A stretch of DNA of 64,000 bases from Lycocorax pyrrhopterus obiensis (taxonomy: Eukaryota > Chordata > Aves > Passeriformes > Paradisaeidae). A model generated the notes under the pieces. The model made no database searches and was not told where the DNA came from. It saw only the letters and a list, made by a program, of their open reading frames with translations. Shown piece after piece: positions 35,324-48,100 of the stretch. Each line of letters begins with the position of its first letter. Within the stretch, counting starts at the first letter, position 1. A program made the translations under genes and the position numbers. The DNA lies in NCBI GenBank assembly GCA_014706295.1, contig JACSVZ010000004.1, positions 8,280,465 to 8,344,464 of the forward strand, written 5' to 3'.

Positions 35324-38300
35324 CTTTGTGTTAACTGAACTGATAGTGTGGTTTTCTAGTGGAAAAAGAAGGGAGTTAAAAACTTAAGAGATTTTAGCTG
35401 TGTGGTACAGAGGATGAAGTTGGAAAATTCTTTCTGTAACTTGGTTTCTATCAGGTTTATTTTCTACTTTATTAAATGTTGTCCTATTATTAGTTTGTGT
35501 GGGTGTCTCGTGGTAAGGAAAGGTATTCCAGCATTCTTGACATGTTTTCTTTCACTGTGTGCCATGATGGATTCATGACACTGCCTAGAGCAGAATAAAT
35601 TACTGCAACACTCATTTTCTTAAAATACACTTGATATCACCATCTACGTAATTTTTTCCAGTTCTCTACTGGATTTCCAGAACTACCCTCCTAAACTTTT
35701 GGCATTTGTTCTGGATGGATTGTTTGTAAAACTAGAAAATAAGAGGTTATCATCACACAGACAATAGCAATGTTGGTATTTCCAGTTTTAATTTATACAT
35801 GTGTCTAACACAACAACACAGATAACAGTTGCAATATGCTTTTCACTATGTGAATGCTAAAAGAGGTTTATAACTTAAATAATGTAGTGGAGAGTAAACA
35901 AGATGTGGCCAAAAATACATATTCAATGCATTTTCTCACATGGGTTTATTAACCATAAAGCTTGTTATATTTAAGGAGAATGGTTTAGTTTAGAATGGAT
36001 AAATCAATAAATACACAGCACTGTAACTGTTGGGAAGTCACCATGGCTCTGCCTTTGATAGCCAATTAAAATGAACAAAAGCTTTTAGACAGAACTTTGA
36101 CTTTTGACAAGGAATGTTCATATCTGTGCTTCAAAAATAAGACTAAAGAATTCTTTGGAATATTAAAAAATGTACATAAAGAGCTTTCTTGTTCATATGA
36201 GTCAAATTATTGTGAATTTAATGACTACTCACTGAAAGGCAGGAATGCAATGACAGGAGGAAATCATATTTACAGGGTACTGTCCCCATAATACATCCAG
36301 TTGAATGTGACATTCAAGAACATCTCTGACTAACTTTGAGTTTTGCTGTCCTCCAGAAATGTGAAGAACTAGTCCTGCCAAGATTTGGAGACAAGTTATC
36401 AAGGGCATTCAGCATTAAAAATTATATCTCATTATCAAAAACTATCACCTCTCACTTTTATGCTTCTTACACAGGGAAGTTGATGTGCACCAACAGTTCT
36501 TCCCTACCTTCCTGAGTGGCTCTTCTTGATCTTGTAGTATTAAATAGCATTGAAAAATCTGATTTTTCACCTTGCCTGCATGTCCAGAGGTGTAGTTTGT
36601 CATCCAAAGACTGAAACAGAAGCGCACCAGAGTACAACAGTGCTCAGTGTACTTCCTGCAGCCAGAGGTATCCACAAGCTCCAGGGAGCAGGGATAATAC
36701 CAGAGCACACCTTGTCCAGGAAGCATAAATGCCTCCATGGGAGCAAGAGGAACAGCTTGCTTGCTGCCTCTGGAAAGGTGACTGCTCAGCAGGGGAGCTG
36801 GCACAGAAAGAATGAGTGTGGAGCCTGCAGGGCGGCCTGTTCCTGGTACAATGCCTCTCTGTTGGCATCTTCACTCTCTCCCAAGGTTCCAAAGGGAGGG
36901 AGAGGAAGTCATTCCCAAGCCTTATGTAACCTCCAGTCCTGTAAAGAGGTGCATGCTGGGGGCTCCCTCTCCCCACACAGCACCCCACCATGCAGGCACG
37001 CCTCCACACCCTTATCTTTGCATAAGGCAAGAGAGATCTCCCACAAGATCATCTCCCACCTCTGCTGTGCATCTGTTCATTTTCTGTCTGTCAAGCCTTT
37101 TCAGAATTTGAAAGATCTTACAAGAGATAGGAGAACAAGCTTTCAAGTTTGAGTGCATCAGATCTGGACAGATCTGATATCAAACGTGAATTTTTATTGC
37201 TTGGCTTATTTTTCTTACCTTTTTCTTTCCAAAGTGGAAAAGAGAGAGAACTGCTGTGTAAGGAATTGTTGCTTGCAATATATTTTTCTCAGCAATAAAA
37301 ATACCTTCAAGACAGCAGTATACTTGTCTCTTTAGGCTTGACACCTCCAAAGCCTGATATATGTGGCTGAGTTAGATGGAAAGGTATTATTAGGTTTTTA
37401 TTAGATTATGATGCAAGCTCTAGCTGGCTAGGCTCATCAGGCAGTAAATCTAGTGCCAACAGCTGTGGCCAAATTCTGTTCCTGTACCTGTGGCTGCTTG
37501 TGGTCAGTTTTCCTCTGGTTCCCTTCTGTCAGTTGTGAGAAGGGCATGGGTGGACCAGGGCAGGATTTATAGTATAACCTGACATTGACAGAGTAATTGT
37601 GATTGTGCTCCCAAATTAAATCAGAAATAATTCTATTGAAGGAAGAAGAGTTATTCTTCCTTACACAGTACTGGAATCCAAAATTTAGGCCCTAATCACA
37701 CAACTAAGACTTGTTAGATATGTCATGGGTATTACTTAGATACAGCTTTTACCATCAGTGACTTCTTGTTTCAACAATAACCTTTTTTCAGCTCCTGTCT
37801 GGCAGCCACGTGTTAAAGAAATGAATCAAACTGTGTTAGTCAGGCAGACCTGGAGGTCTGCTATTGCCCTCAGCAGGGACTGCACAAGAATTGTGTATCC
37901 AAAAGCTGCCCTGGGTCCTGTGAACACAGCGAGTGCTGTTTCCATTCCAGGCAGTGCCACAGTCCCACTTCAGGAATGCCAAATTCATTTAAAGCCTGCT
38001 TGGAGTGCTGCAGGAGCTCAGCAGTGAAACAAAGGTGCAGATGGAAACCCAGGCCAAGCTCACAGATGTCCTGTGGCAGAGGAGCTGCTGTGCACTCTGT
38101 AACACACAGAATAGATGCTGTAATTTTAAATGTTGCAATACACTAAAAGTTCCTGCAGAAAGAATTAAAGCTCACCTGACAAGATGGCAAGTTTGAGAAA
38201 ATGAAAGCTGTCGTGTCACAAGCCAAATTCTTGCTTGTAGTCAGTTTTTAGGTAAGCACCTCAAAGACATATTGCAGCAGAGCCATAAATCCAGATGCCA

Positions 38301-41300
38301 CTGCATGTTGCTCTCAAGCAAAGCTTCCAAAAATCCCAACCTTTGCAAATATCCTTATTTATTAATCTGGACTTGTGCTGAATTAAGCAGCAGGGTATAC
38401 AGGAAACAAAAAATGTTTTCCAATGTATTGCTGTGTCCACACTACCTTCTCAGAGTTTGTAGCCATTCTTTCCCACACTAAGAAAATATGTCTTCAGCTA
38501 AAAGCAGTGAAAAACAATATTTCTACCCGCCATCTGAACAATTAATGGATATTCTGCCTTGGTATGTATTCCAGTCTTCTGAGGCTCCTGTGGGGACAGT
38601 CTTCTCTAATAATTTTCAGGTTTTAGAAAATAATGTTCATCTCCAGGTATTTCAAAACAGGTATAAAATCCTTATCCTGGACCTCCTGTTAGCCAGATCT
38701 CCTGTTCCTTTCCCACTTACCAGGGCATGATGTGGACCAAGGACAAGTAATGCTCAGCCTCTTTCTTTTTCCTTCCTGGCAACCATTTAAACAATGTAAC
38801 AGCTGCACAGGGTGTTGCAAGGCACTGGAAAAACCTACCTGTACAAAGAAACTTACTGAAATCCCCAATGAATGTGAGAAATGCAATTATATAACTATAT
38901 TGTGCCATAGCTTTGCCACTGTAATTCTCCTCACTCTCCCTTTCGCAGAGACTGTTGAAAATAAGTTATTTGAAAGAAGAATTACATGCAACATAATCTG
39001 AGTTTAACTCAGCACTTATCTTGCATCAGTAGTGTCCAATAGACATTTCAGGCCATTTATTCTTGGGACAATGATCTCAAATTGTTCCAGGAATTTTAGG
39101 AACAAGATCACTTTCAGTTAGAGTCTAAAATCAGGGGGGTGATTTTATGATAAGTTAGTTGAATGAAAATTGGAGTCAATCCAAAAAGTTTTCTATACTG
39201 CAGTGTAAAGCAGGTGGAGTTCAAAATTCTTGGTCCAGAAAAATATCTTTTTCATAACCAAAAATCCAGGTGAATGAAGAGCCAGCTGAACAAAGGTGAT
39301 TTTATTACCAGGCTGCAGAATTCCTATGAAATGGAATGTAAAGATTGCTTACATGTCATAGTAATTTATGTGGTCACAGAAATACCTCTGCTCCAAAAAG
39401 AGGTGGTGTACACATTAATAAGCCTGGGCAAGGGTGCATTTATGAATCCCCTCTGCTGTTAATGTCATTTATGGATCCCCTCTGCTGCTGGTGACCAAAC
39501 GCCTCTCTACAGGTGCCAAGGAAAATGGGCCACTCAGACAACTGCTTGCAGGCCAGGCTCCATCTGGTACAGAACATTCCCAGAGCTCACTATGCAGCTG
39601 CTGGCGCTGGCAGTTGCCAGAGGCCCAAACACTGCTGCTGTCAAAAGACCCTTTTAGGCAGTTTGTCACCTGGGGTGGCACTTGTCTTTCAGGTAGTAGG
39701 ACAGTGATCACAGGCCTGCTGTGGCAGTCCCTGTTCCTGCAAAGCTGTTGGTTTTGGCAGGAGTCTTGCTTGAGGAGTCACTGCTAAATTAGGCTGCAGA
39801 TTGTTCCACTGAGAAATTGTATCTTGTTGCTGAGCCACATGAAAGTAGAAATCTTTTTAAATCCAAATTGTCTGCAAAAAAAAGAAAAGGCTACTCAAAC
39901 TTCCAGGAAGCTGAAATTCTAGTGTTTTGTTTGCCAAGGCCACAGAAATCTTCACATATACAATCAGCAACCCATAATTAAGTGCAGCTTCCAGAGTGTC
40001 CATAAATATTTTAGCCTATTGCAACTTTCAGACATATGGTTTGATAATTAAGGTGATCCCCACAAGGAAAATCATTGATTCTGATCTGGAGGCATTCCTG
40101 AGCAGAGCACTAGATCCAGCCCTAGAACACAAGAGTCTCAGGCACAAAGTCAAGATAATATTTTCCTTTTGAAAGAAAAGGAATAAACCATAGAGGGTAC
40201 ACATTTATCTGAAGTGTGGGCTGATGATATGGGCTGATTTAAAAGTTTCTTTCAGAGCTACCCTTTTGCCAAAGAATGCATTAGCAGATATCTAGAAATA
40301 GCAGGCTTTATATGGAATATGTTGAAGCTGGTAAGTGCTCGGAGTGTCATTTGCCATCCTTCTCCTGTTAAGTACTGTTCAGCTCCACAAGTGGACAATG
40401 TAAACCAGTTCTAATAAGTGGATTATGTATGGTAACAATCTAATGGATATAAATACATAGATTTATATGGCTTATTCCAGGAGAGCCCTGTACTGAAAGT
40501 GATGGATATTCTCTAAGCTGATATTTTACGTTTTGTTATCACATTTCTGTGACTTTTTCCAAGATAAATGAATAGGAAAAAATGGGAAAGCATAAGAAAA
40601 TTATGGCCTTCTCTGTTTATGTCTCAAATCCCCCAGGCAGACGTTTTGCTTCTGTCTTGGAGATGCATTTGTGAAAGAAAACCACCAAGAGTGCAAACCT
40701 GAAGCCAAAGGCATCTTGAAACAAGCCGTGTTCAGGGGCTGATCACTGACACTTGTAACACTGACAGAGCCTTGGCCACAAAGATAGGAAGATTACTTTC
40801 TGATTTGGCTTCATAAGGCATTGTACTTTTGGCAAACTGTAACTATAAATTTATAGTTTCATTTTGATTTAAACACAGATCCATACACAAGAAACATGTC
40901 CTGTTAAATCACAGCTTCTGACAGCACTCCTGGTCCTCCTTTCACACTTGTTTAGGAAGAAGCTGAATTAAATGCCTCATTGAGGTAGAAGAAAAGAATA
41001 CTCTGTTGCAGTTTAGAGAAAAGTAAAAAATATGTTAAAATTAATGAACCCTCCAAGCAATTTCTTAAATGCAACCATGTGATTTCTGTTGCAGAAAGCT
41101 GAAAAAAAAAGAAAGCCATAAGAATCTGTAAGGAGTCAGGCAAGTCCCACCACACCCTAAGAAATGAGCTCTGCTGTCATTCTCTAAAACAGAGGACTGT
41201 CATTTGGAAATATAACATTTTTGTAAGTCCTCTTAACTGTCTGCCTACCATTTGCTGCTACTTGTGGTTCAGTATTTCCCAGTAAAATCCGTGCTGTGCA

Positions 41301-41631
41301 CAAAAGGCCAGACAATTACAACTTTTTTGGCTGGTAACAGGTACTGGCTACTTCTTTTGCCTGAGAAGGATTGTGTATTTTAGGCCCAGAATTTCTTTTG
41401 GGGCTCAGCACTATCCCTTAACATAAATATCAAACAAAATATCAAACCTGGAAGGACTGCAAAGAAAGTGTAACCCCTCCCTTGGGGTTACTGCAGCATC
41501 AATCTGCTATTTTTACATTGCATTCCTACTTTCTAAGAGTCTCTAGTAAAAGCACTAGATAGCTTTTAAATATCCTGTTTGTTTCTCAGCAAAGTAAGAA
41601 CCAGAACCTTCTTTAAAAAGAAAAATAAAGG
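35324..41631. other. Intergenic, no recognised gene
   Basis: About 6.3 kb. A 200-codon open frame on the plus strand at 36550-37152 overlaps a 128-codon frame on the other strand. Neither shows a domain or splice context. A small direct duplication of about 21 bases lies at 39437 and 39466 (CATTTATGAATCCCC / CATTTATGGATCCCC). Otherwise I see nothing. Confidence 0.5.
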
Positions 41632-42095
41632 TGTGCTACAGAGGGGGCTTAAAATGAAACAGCTGCACCAGAGCCCTGAGAGCACCAATCAACTCTGTGG
41701 GTCCTGATCAGTTTCACCTGGGCCCCCACCAACACCCTTCCCACAGGTCTTTGGGCCCTATTTAAGCCCAAGCTTGGGGCCTGTGTGGTGATTGGAGTTG
41801 TGCTGTAGGAGTGTTGGTTTCTAGCTGTGCTTTATGCTTATCATTAGTGTTTATCCTGCAATTTTGTTTCCTGTTGCTTCTGTGATGATGGCCCCTGTGT
41901 GTGGCTCATCCTCTTGCTGTGTTTGAGGTAGGTGATGAATTTTGTGATTTTTACCTAGTGTCATGTGCTGTGCTCGGCTCCTGTGTGGTGTTGCTCTGGT
42001 TAGGTCTGTGCTGGGGTTTTCCCCAGATCCTGCCTCAGCCCTGCTCAAGGAGTTGCACAGCTTTTGCTGCTACCTGCTATGAGAAGAGGGATAAA
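41632..42095 (+). mobile_element. Possible LTR-like or other interspersed repeat remnant
   Basis: A GC-rich block opens TGTGCTACAGAGGGGGC and contains a promoter-like CCCTATTTAAGCCC (41757-41770), followed by a GT-rich stretch. This layout resembles an LTR U3/R region. I could not define matching ends or a target-site duplication, so the class and boundaries are uncertain. No retroviral coding sequence adjoins it. Confidence 0.35.
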
Positions 42096-45007
42096 CAAGG
42101 GGTTAAACGGAACTGTGGAGGACAAGAGTGTAAATTTGAAAAGTTATTTTTCTGACATTTTAGTAACACTGGGAAGCATCTACACTTGATTTAAAATCTC
42201 TGGATGTGGGCAATTTGCATTAAGTTGTATGTTTGGGTTTTTTTTAGTTTAATTGGCTTTAGTAAGGGGAGAAAGCTTCTCAAATGGCAACTGCTCCATC
42301 CTGTTATACTGGGATGTGTGCTTGTCACAGGTTCCTGACACTGAAACCAACAGGATTAGAGAGTGGGATTTGCCTCTGTACTTCAGGATAGGCTGTTCAG
42401 AGGAGCAGATTACTGCAGGCCAAACTAATCTTCTGAAAGAACCTACTCTCAGCCTGCAGAGGAATGGAGATTAGAGGGTTCCTCAAGAGAAGAGAGCTGA
42501 GAAGGGAGATGTTTAATGCTGTCAATAGCCAGAGCTTTTTGTCTATCTTGTATGTTTGCTCTGAAAGCATGAATGCAGGTGTTGTATTCATCTCAAACAC
42601 CCATTTGCAGAGCACCGAATTTCTGTGAATTATTAGCAGGTTCCTGAAGAAATCAGATAAGGAATGTGGATGTATTAGTACACCTAGGCCAGATGCAGTT
42701 AAAGCTTCTGCAAGTGTTGCAGCTTCAGTGCTCATCTGATTCACCCAGCTGCTTATGGCTGGATTCTAATTAGCATCACTTTGTATTTTTCTGCAGGGTA
42801 GCATAGCAAACCTGGCGTATTTACTAAGATTGCCATGCTGCTTTCACAGCTTTAGCTGTCCACATGCTTTTGTTCTGAGGAAATGGAAAGATTGTTTGGT
42901 AAAATACATGCTAGAAGGAGAGAAGAAGTTAGGATGTTTGGATTTCTGAGCTTTCACGAGGCATGAGAAAACAATGGGAGTGCGTAACTCTATATGGATA
43001 ACTGCTCAGTAAAAACATTTCTTCAGATCAAAAATTTCCTTCCTTTCTGACTGAAAATGAATATCTTTCCCTCTGCCAGTGCCTCTTGCTGTTTTGTAGC
43101 AGTTTGCAATATGTCTTGCTACCTTTGAGCTGCTTTGCAGTCTCAGGTCAGTTGTTGGTGTCTCAAAGCATCCAGGGGAGCGTATCATTATGAGGGGTTT
43201 AATGTTAATGAAGATAATGGGGAAGCCAAACAGTTTCTTTTGCAGCATCTGGTTTTAAGAGGCTTGAAAAGGTCTGTGTAGGCCTTTTTGTACAAAATAC
43301 TGTGTGCACACCCCAAATACATGTTGTCCTGAATACCTTGCTTAAGGTAGTGAAGCTGATGCAAATAGAGAGTGACTGGTGTAGCCCAAGGCCTTCAAGC
43401 TCATCTGAGTAGAGCAGAGTTAAATGTGCTTCCTTCACTGGATTGTTCTAACAACTCAGTTGTGTTTTCTGCATTTCATCTCAGTGCTTTATTCATTTGG
43501 ACATAGCAAATACCTACTGCTCCTCCATTTCCAATTGACCAGTCTTCATGTGAGGACAAATGTTACATTGTTCTGTTTGCTAATAGGAATTTTGCAGCCT
43601 GTTTTTTTATTTGGAAAGATTTCCCTGACTGAGGCAGGGGGCTGGTTGGAAACACTGTGGCTTTTTTTAAATTCTGTTTTTGTGTTCAGATGTACTTGAT
43701 AAGCTGTATGACACTAAACATAAGCTGAGGGATTTTTCCAGTATATTTCCTTTATTCCTACTGGTCACTAATGCTGTACACATCACTAGTGCCTTCGGTG
43801 AGTGCCTTTGAAAACATTTGTGTATCAGAATACCCTAGTGAGGAATGTTAATATTACTGCTGTGCTAATTAGAAATTATAGCAAATACCCTGTGCCAACT
43901 CATCCTGAATTAATGGAGTTGAGAGAAAAAAAAGTTCCTAAGATTAAGTGAGTTTGTGGAATTTCCCTTAGTTCCCTCTTAGGACTGTCAGACCAGGCCC
44001 CTCTTTCTCATCTGGCTAAACTTCAATATAAGAATTGCAAGGCTGGATCAGACAAATTTCTGTCAAACTAAGGGTTCTGTCTCAACACGGGTTAATAATG
44101 ATTTCCTAAGGAAAGAGTACAAGTTTGGCCTATGTGTAATATTTTGCACCAACAGGGGTTTCTGGAGCATTTAATTTATCTTTAATTATCAGCAATGGAC
44201 TTACGTGAATTTTTGTGTCTTTGAACTCATTCATAGTTCTTGCTGCCTTTGGCAGAAGGTTCCACAACTGAATTGTGCTTCATATTCCAAAAGTAGTTCC
44301 TGTTTTTGCTCAAGATCTGTGGCCTCCTAGATTTAGTACCATAAGAACTAGATAGCTTTTTTTTTTCCTTCCTCTCTCTTTTAGTATTTTGTTGGCCAAG
44401 TACTGCTGCACTGAGTGTGGTGGAAGTTGGGCTGATGATTTATGAAGTGGAAGTAAATTCCTGCTCTACATGTATTTCCTACCCCTTTCCCAGTTAGCTG
44501 GCACTGTAGTATGTTAATGACAGCTTGGAGCAGGTGATTTCCATTTGTGTGATGAACCAGTTGTGTACTTATCCTTTGCAAATGTGATGACAGATTGGGG
44601 AATGCATCCAGCTAGACAACCCATGTCCTCCTCAACACTTGCTTGTGTTGGTGGATGCTGAGCTCCAGTCAATTAACAGCTTGTCAACAGCTGATTACAG
44701 GATGGCAAATTTAAGATAGAACCTCCTGCTAAGTGGGTTTTGCCTCTCTTAGGATATCAGCCCCCTGGTAATGACATTCTGTTTTCAGGCTGAGCTTGGT
44801 TTCCTTGCTGGTGCTGCTAGAGAGCCACAGTTCAGAGTCTGAACAGCAATTTTGTTGAAGTCTTGGAAACTCCGAAGGCTTCCTCAATTTTTCTTCAAAA
44901 TGACAGGGAAGCAACACTGGCATTGAAATGTCTTGGTGACAAATCAAGCCTTAAGTCACTGTGGAAAAATCCTCTGCTTCAGAGGAGGTGAAGGGGCTAT
45001 TTTAATA
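42096..45007. other. Intergenic, no recognised feature
   Basis: AT-rich sequence with only short unsupported open frames on both strands. Confidence 0.5.
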
Positions 45008-45160
45008 ATTGAGTCGTAGGAGAGATGAGGTGGGAAAGGGCCTCAAAAGATCCTGTGGTCCACCTGTCATGGCAGTGGGAGCATAGACAAGACCATCAAG
45101 CCCCTGTCCAGCTGCAGCTTGAAAACCTCCAGTGATGTTGTCCACATCCCAGGGATGGGC
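45008..45160 (-). mobile_element. Diverged CR1-like fragment
   Basis: The plus-strand text GAGATGAGGTGGGAAAGGGC, CTCAAAAGATCCTGTGGTCC and GCTTGAAAACCTCCAGTGATG has the layout of the reverse complement of a CR1 3' region (gene-sense tail, then the 'upstream' block). It is old and lacks the terminal repeat. Confidence 0.5.
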
Positions 45161-48100
45161 AGAGTGGAACTGAGCTTGGCTGAGCTCTCTTGTGTGGTGT
45201 AAGCTTATACACAAGCATTGGATGTGCTTCCTCTTTAGCAGGACTGTGGGCTTTTGAGAACTTGCTTGTCCTACTCTTCCCAAGGCTTTACTCCCAAATG
45301 TGCAGCTGTCTCTTTAACCTGAAGCACATCTATAGCAGCAAGTAGAGTGGCTGGCTCTTTCTCCTTTCACTGAGTGTTTGCTTCCAAATATCTGTTTAGC
45401 CATATCCATATTTCTGGAGACCCTTTACATTTTCCTTTGGCTGTTTTCTGATGCTAAAATGATGCCTGGGTTTTGGTTTTTTTTCAGCATCCTGTGTTTT
45501 TTTTGTAGCATTTTAGGGTGAATCCTTACAGATTCAGTTCTCTACAAGGTACAGGTACCAGGAAACTTGTGCATTTCCTTAGCTTGTAAAGAGAGACAAA
45601 TAGAAGTGCAGAGTGCTTCAAGGGTAAATAGATAAATAGTAATAAGTTGTCTTGACATTTCCATTTCTGCACTTAATGAAGGCACTGAGAGCTGTATGGG
45701 CTAATGCTATGGCAAATATTTCTGTTGATGTAGAGCGGGGGGGAGGGGGAAACACCACTAGATCAGAAAGGCAGCATTCAGTGCTCACTGTTTCCAGGAG
45801 TGCATAAGTGCCCAGGCTTCCTGAGAGGATAATCAGTCTGAGAGAACATCGTTATCTGACTGTGTGTACAAAGTGAAGGTGATTTTTCTCAACTTGCTTT
45901 ACTCTTGAAATTGTAGGTCACCAGCATAAATGGAGTGCAGAGGCTCAAGATGAGATCACTGCTTTTCTGCTCTGCCTCTTCCATGTTGCCAGAGTAGAAG
46001 TGGGAGGGAGCAAACTTTAAGCCTGGAACTGGGATGGCAGGGGAAGACTACCCACAGAGATTTCCTCACTGTGAAAGGAAGGATCACAGGCTGGAGGCAG
46101 AATGCTGAACTTTAAGCATCACTTCAAATCATATTGTGGTTTAGGGATGCTGGAGTTCAGGCAGCCTCTCAAGGCCAAGTTGCCTAAAGAGCCTTTTCAC
46201 ATCCATCCTTCCATCTCTGCGTGGCTGAGGCAGGAATTGGGAATTATCTGTGTGATTGTTTCCTTTCACTATTCATAGTGCTTATTGCCTTTACCTGGCT
46301 TGTTCAATAGAGTTTGCACTCTGCTTTAGTTTGGGAGTAGTACAGGGAAGAGAGTCTGGAAGGAATGTTGAAGGGAAATATGCAAAGAGTTCATTTATAG
46401 TTCACAGAATCTGACCTAAAAATATTTTAAGATTTATTCAGAAAATTTAACATGAAACAATTAAAAATGTAAGATCAGGATGCCCACATGGAAGTGCATT
46501 AAACAGATTTAAGTGTACTCTCCTTCAGGGATAAAAACCCCTAATATGGGGCTAAACCTCTTTCAAGATGCATCAGTTCCAGAAAATATAGTATCATTCT
46601 AAGCATTATGATATTTGACTTGAGTTTTTTAATGTTTGGAAATTTTCTGCCTTGATTTTGCTTTAGTAAAAGAAATGTGTGTGGTGGTGGTGAACCTTTT
46701 TTCACTTGATAAGTGTGCAGCCCAATGATACCTTTATTGGATACTTGACTGATGTCTCTCCCCTGCTCTCCCTCTCTTCCCCAGTTGCTTGTGGCAGAAA
46801 TCACTTCTACCATTTACTTTAATGGGGCTCTTCCAGTCCAGAAACAATTGCTATAGGACAGGTGTAAACTTGAATGATTTGTCATGCTGAGTGCTTGATG
46901 AACTCTGTTCAGGGACACTTTACCTTGGCAGAGTTTCACTGATTGCAGTGGCCTGGTTTCTAACATTCCCATTTTTAGTGGCATCAAAGCAATGGGCTCA
47001 GTATCATTACATACATTAGACTTGAATTTTCATATGGACTGGACACTTTTTTCTTTGATTTTCTTTTTTTTTTTTAACCACAAGTGTTATAAGAAGTTGG
47101 AACTTTAGGGGACAATTCCTTGTAGGTCTTGAATTGCAGTTAAACTTTGACTTCAACCATGAGGAATGTAAGTATCTTACTAAAACTAAATAGTGTGTTA
47201 ATAACCTGCTGTTTTTGTCTTGGGATATATTTGAGCTCAGTACTGGACTCTTGGTGGCTGTTGCTCCAATGCATGTTTAGAGTTTCTTTTGCTGCCTCTA
47301 GAGAATTAATCAACCTGTCACCCCGTGCCCTTGTATGTATTATAAATGACGATACCAACCAGAAGTGAAACTATGAAAACTACAAACTAAATTATCTGCC
47401 TGCACCTTCAGCAGCATTTTTAGTTAGTTTTGAAAACAAGGGGAATAAATCAAATATAACAAAATGTGCTGTGTCTGGATTTTGGAAGTGACAGCTTTTG
47501 ACAGTCAGTCTTCTCTCTGCCCAAGAGAAAATTCAGCTGTACATAAACACAGGAAATGAAATTACTTCTTGGAGGCCCTGGTGTTAAACAGTCTTTGTTG
47601 GCTGAAACTTGGCAGCATCAGCCTTTTCACCTCATTTATGGAAACAAGATCTGTCATTGTACTATATGAAAAATGAGCTCTTTCTGGAATCATCTCCATT
47701 AATTACCAGGTTAAAGATCAGATTTCCTTGCTAAAATGAATTTGGACTTTGATAATTACTTTAAAAGGAACAGTTCTATGGTCTTGTCTTGACTTTTCTT
47801 GTCAAAACACTGCTTCTTAATGCATTACTTTTATTGCAGTAAATCGAAGGGAAAAATTGCTAAAAAAGGACATGGAAATGGTGCAAGGCACAGGGACAGG
47901 TTGAGATTTGAATTATTGTACATTTTTTGGAAGGAGTGAAAATGCCTGTGTCACTCTCTGCCACCAGTTTCTTCCATGATGTGCCTGGAAGCATGGAAAA
48001 GGCATTCCTGCCTGTTTCTTTTCCTTTGAGGTGACTAGCCAGGGGCACGGAGAGAATAGGAATAGCCAGACCTTCAGATTGCTCTTCCACCCTCTGGCCC

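Noticed and set aside
36550..37152. 200-codon plus-strand frame in the intergenic region
   Set aside because: A 128-codon frame overlaps it on the other strand. No domain, signal peptide or splice context was recognised, so it is more likely chance.
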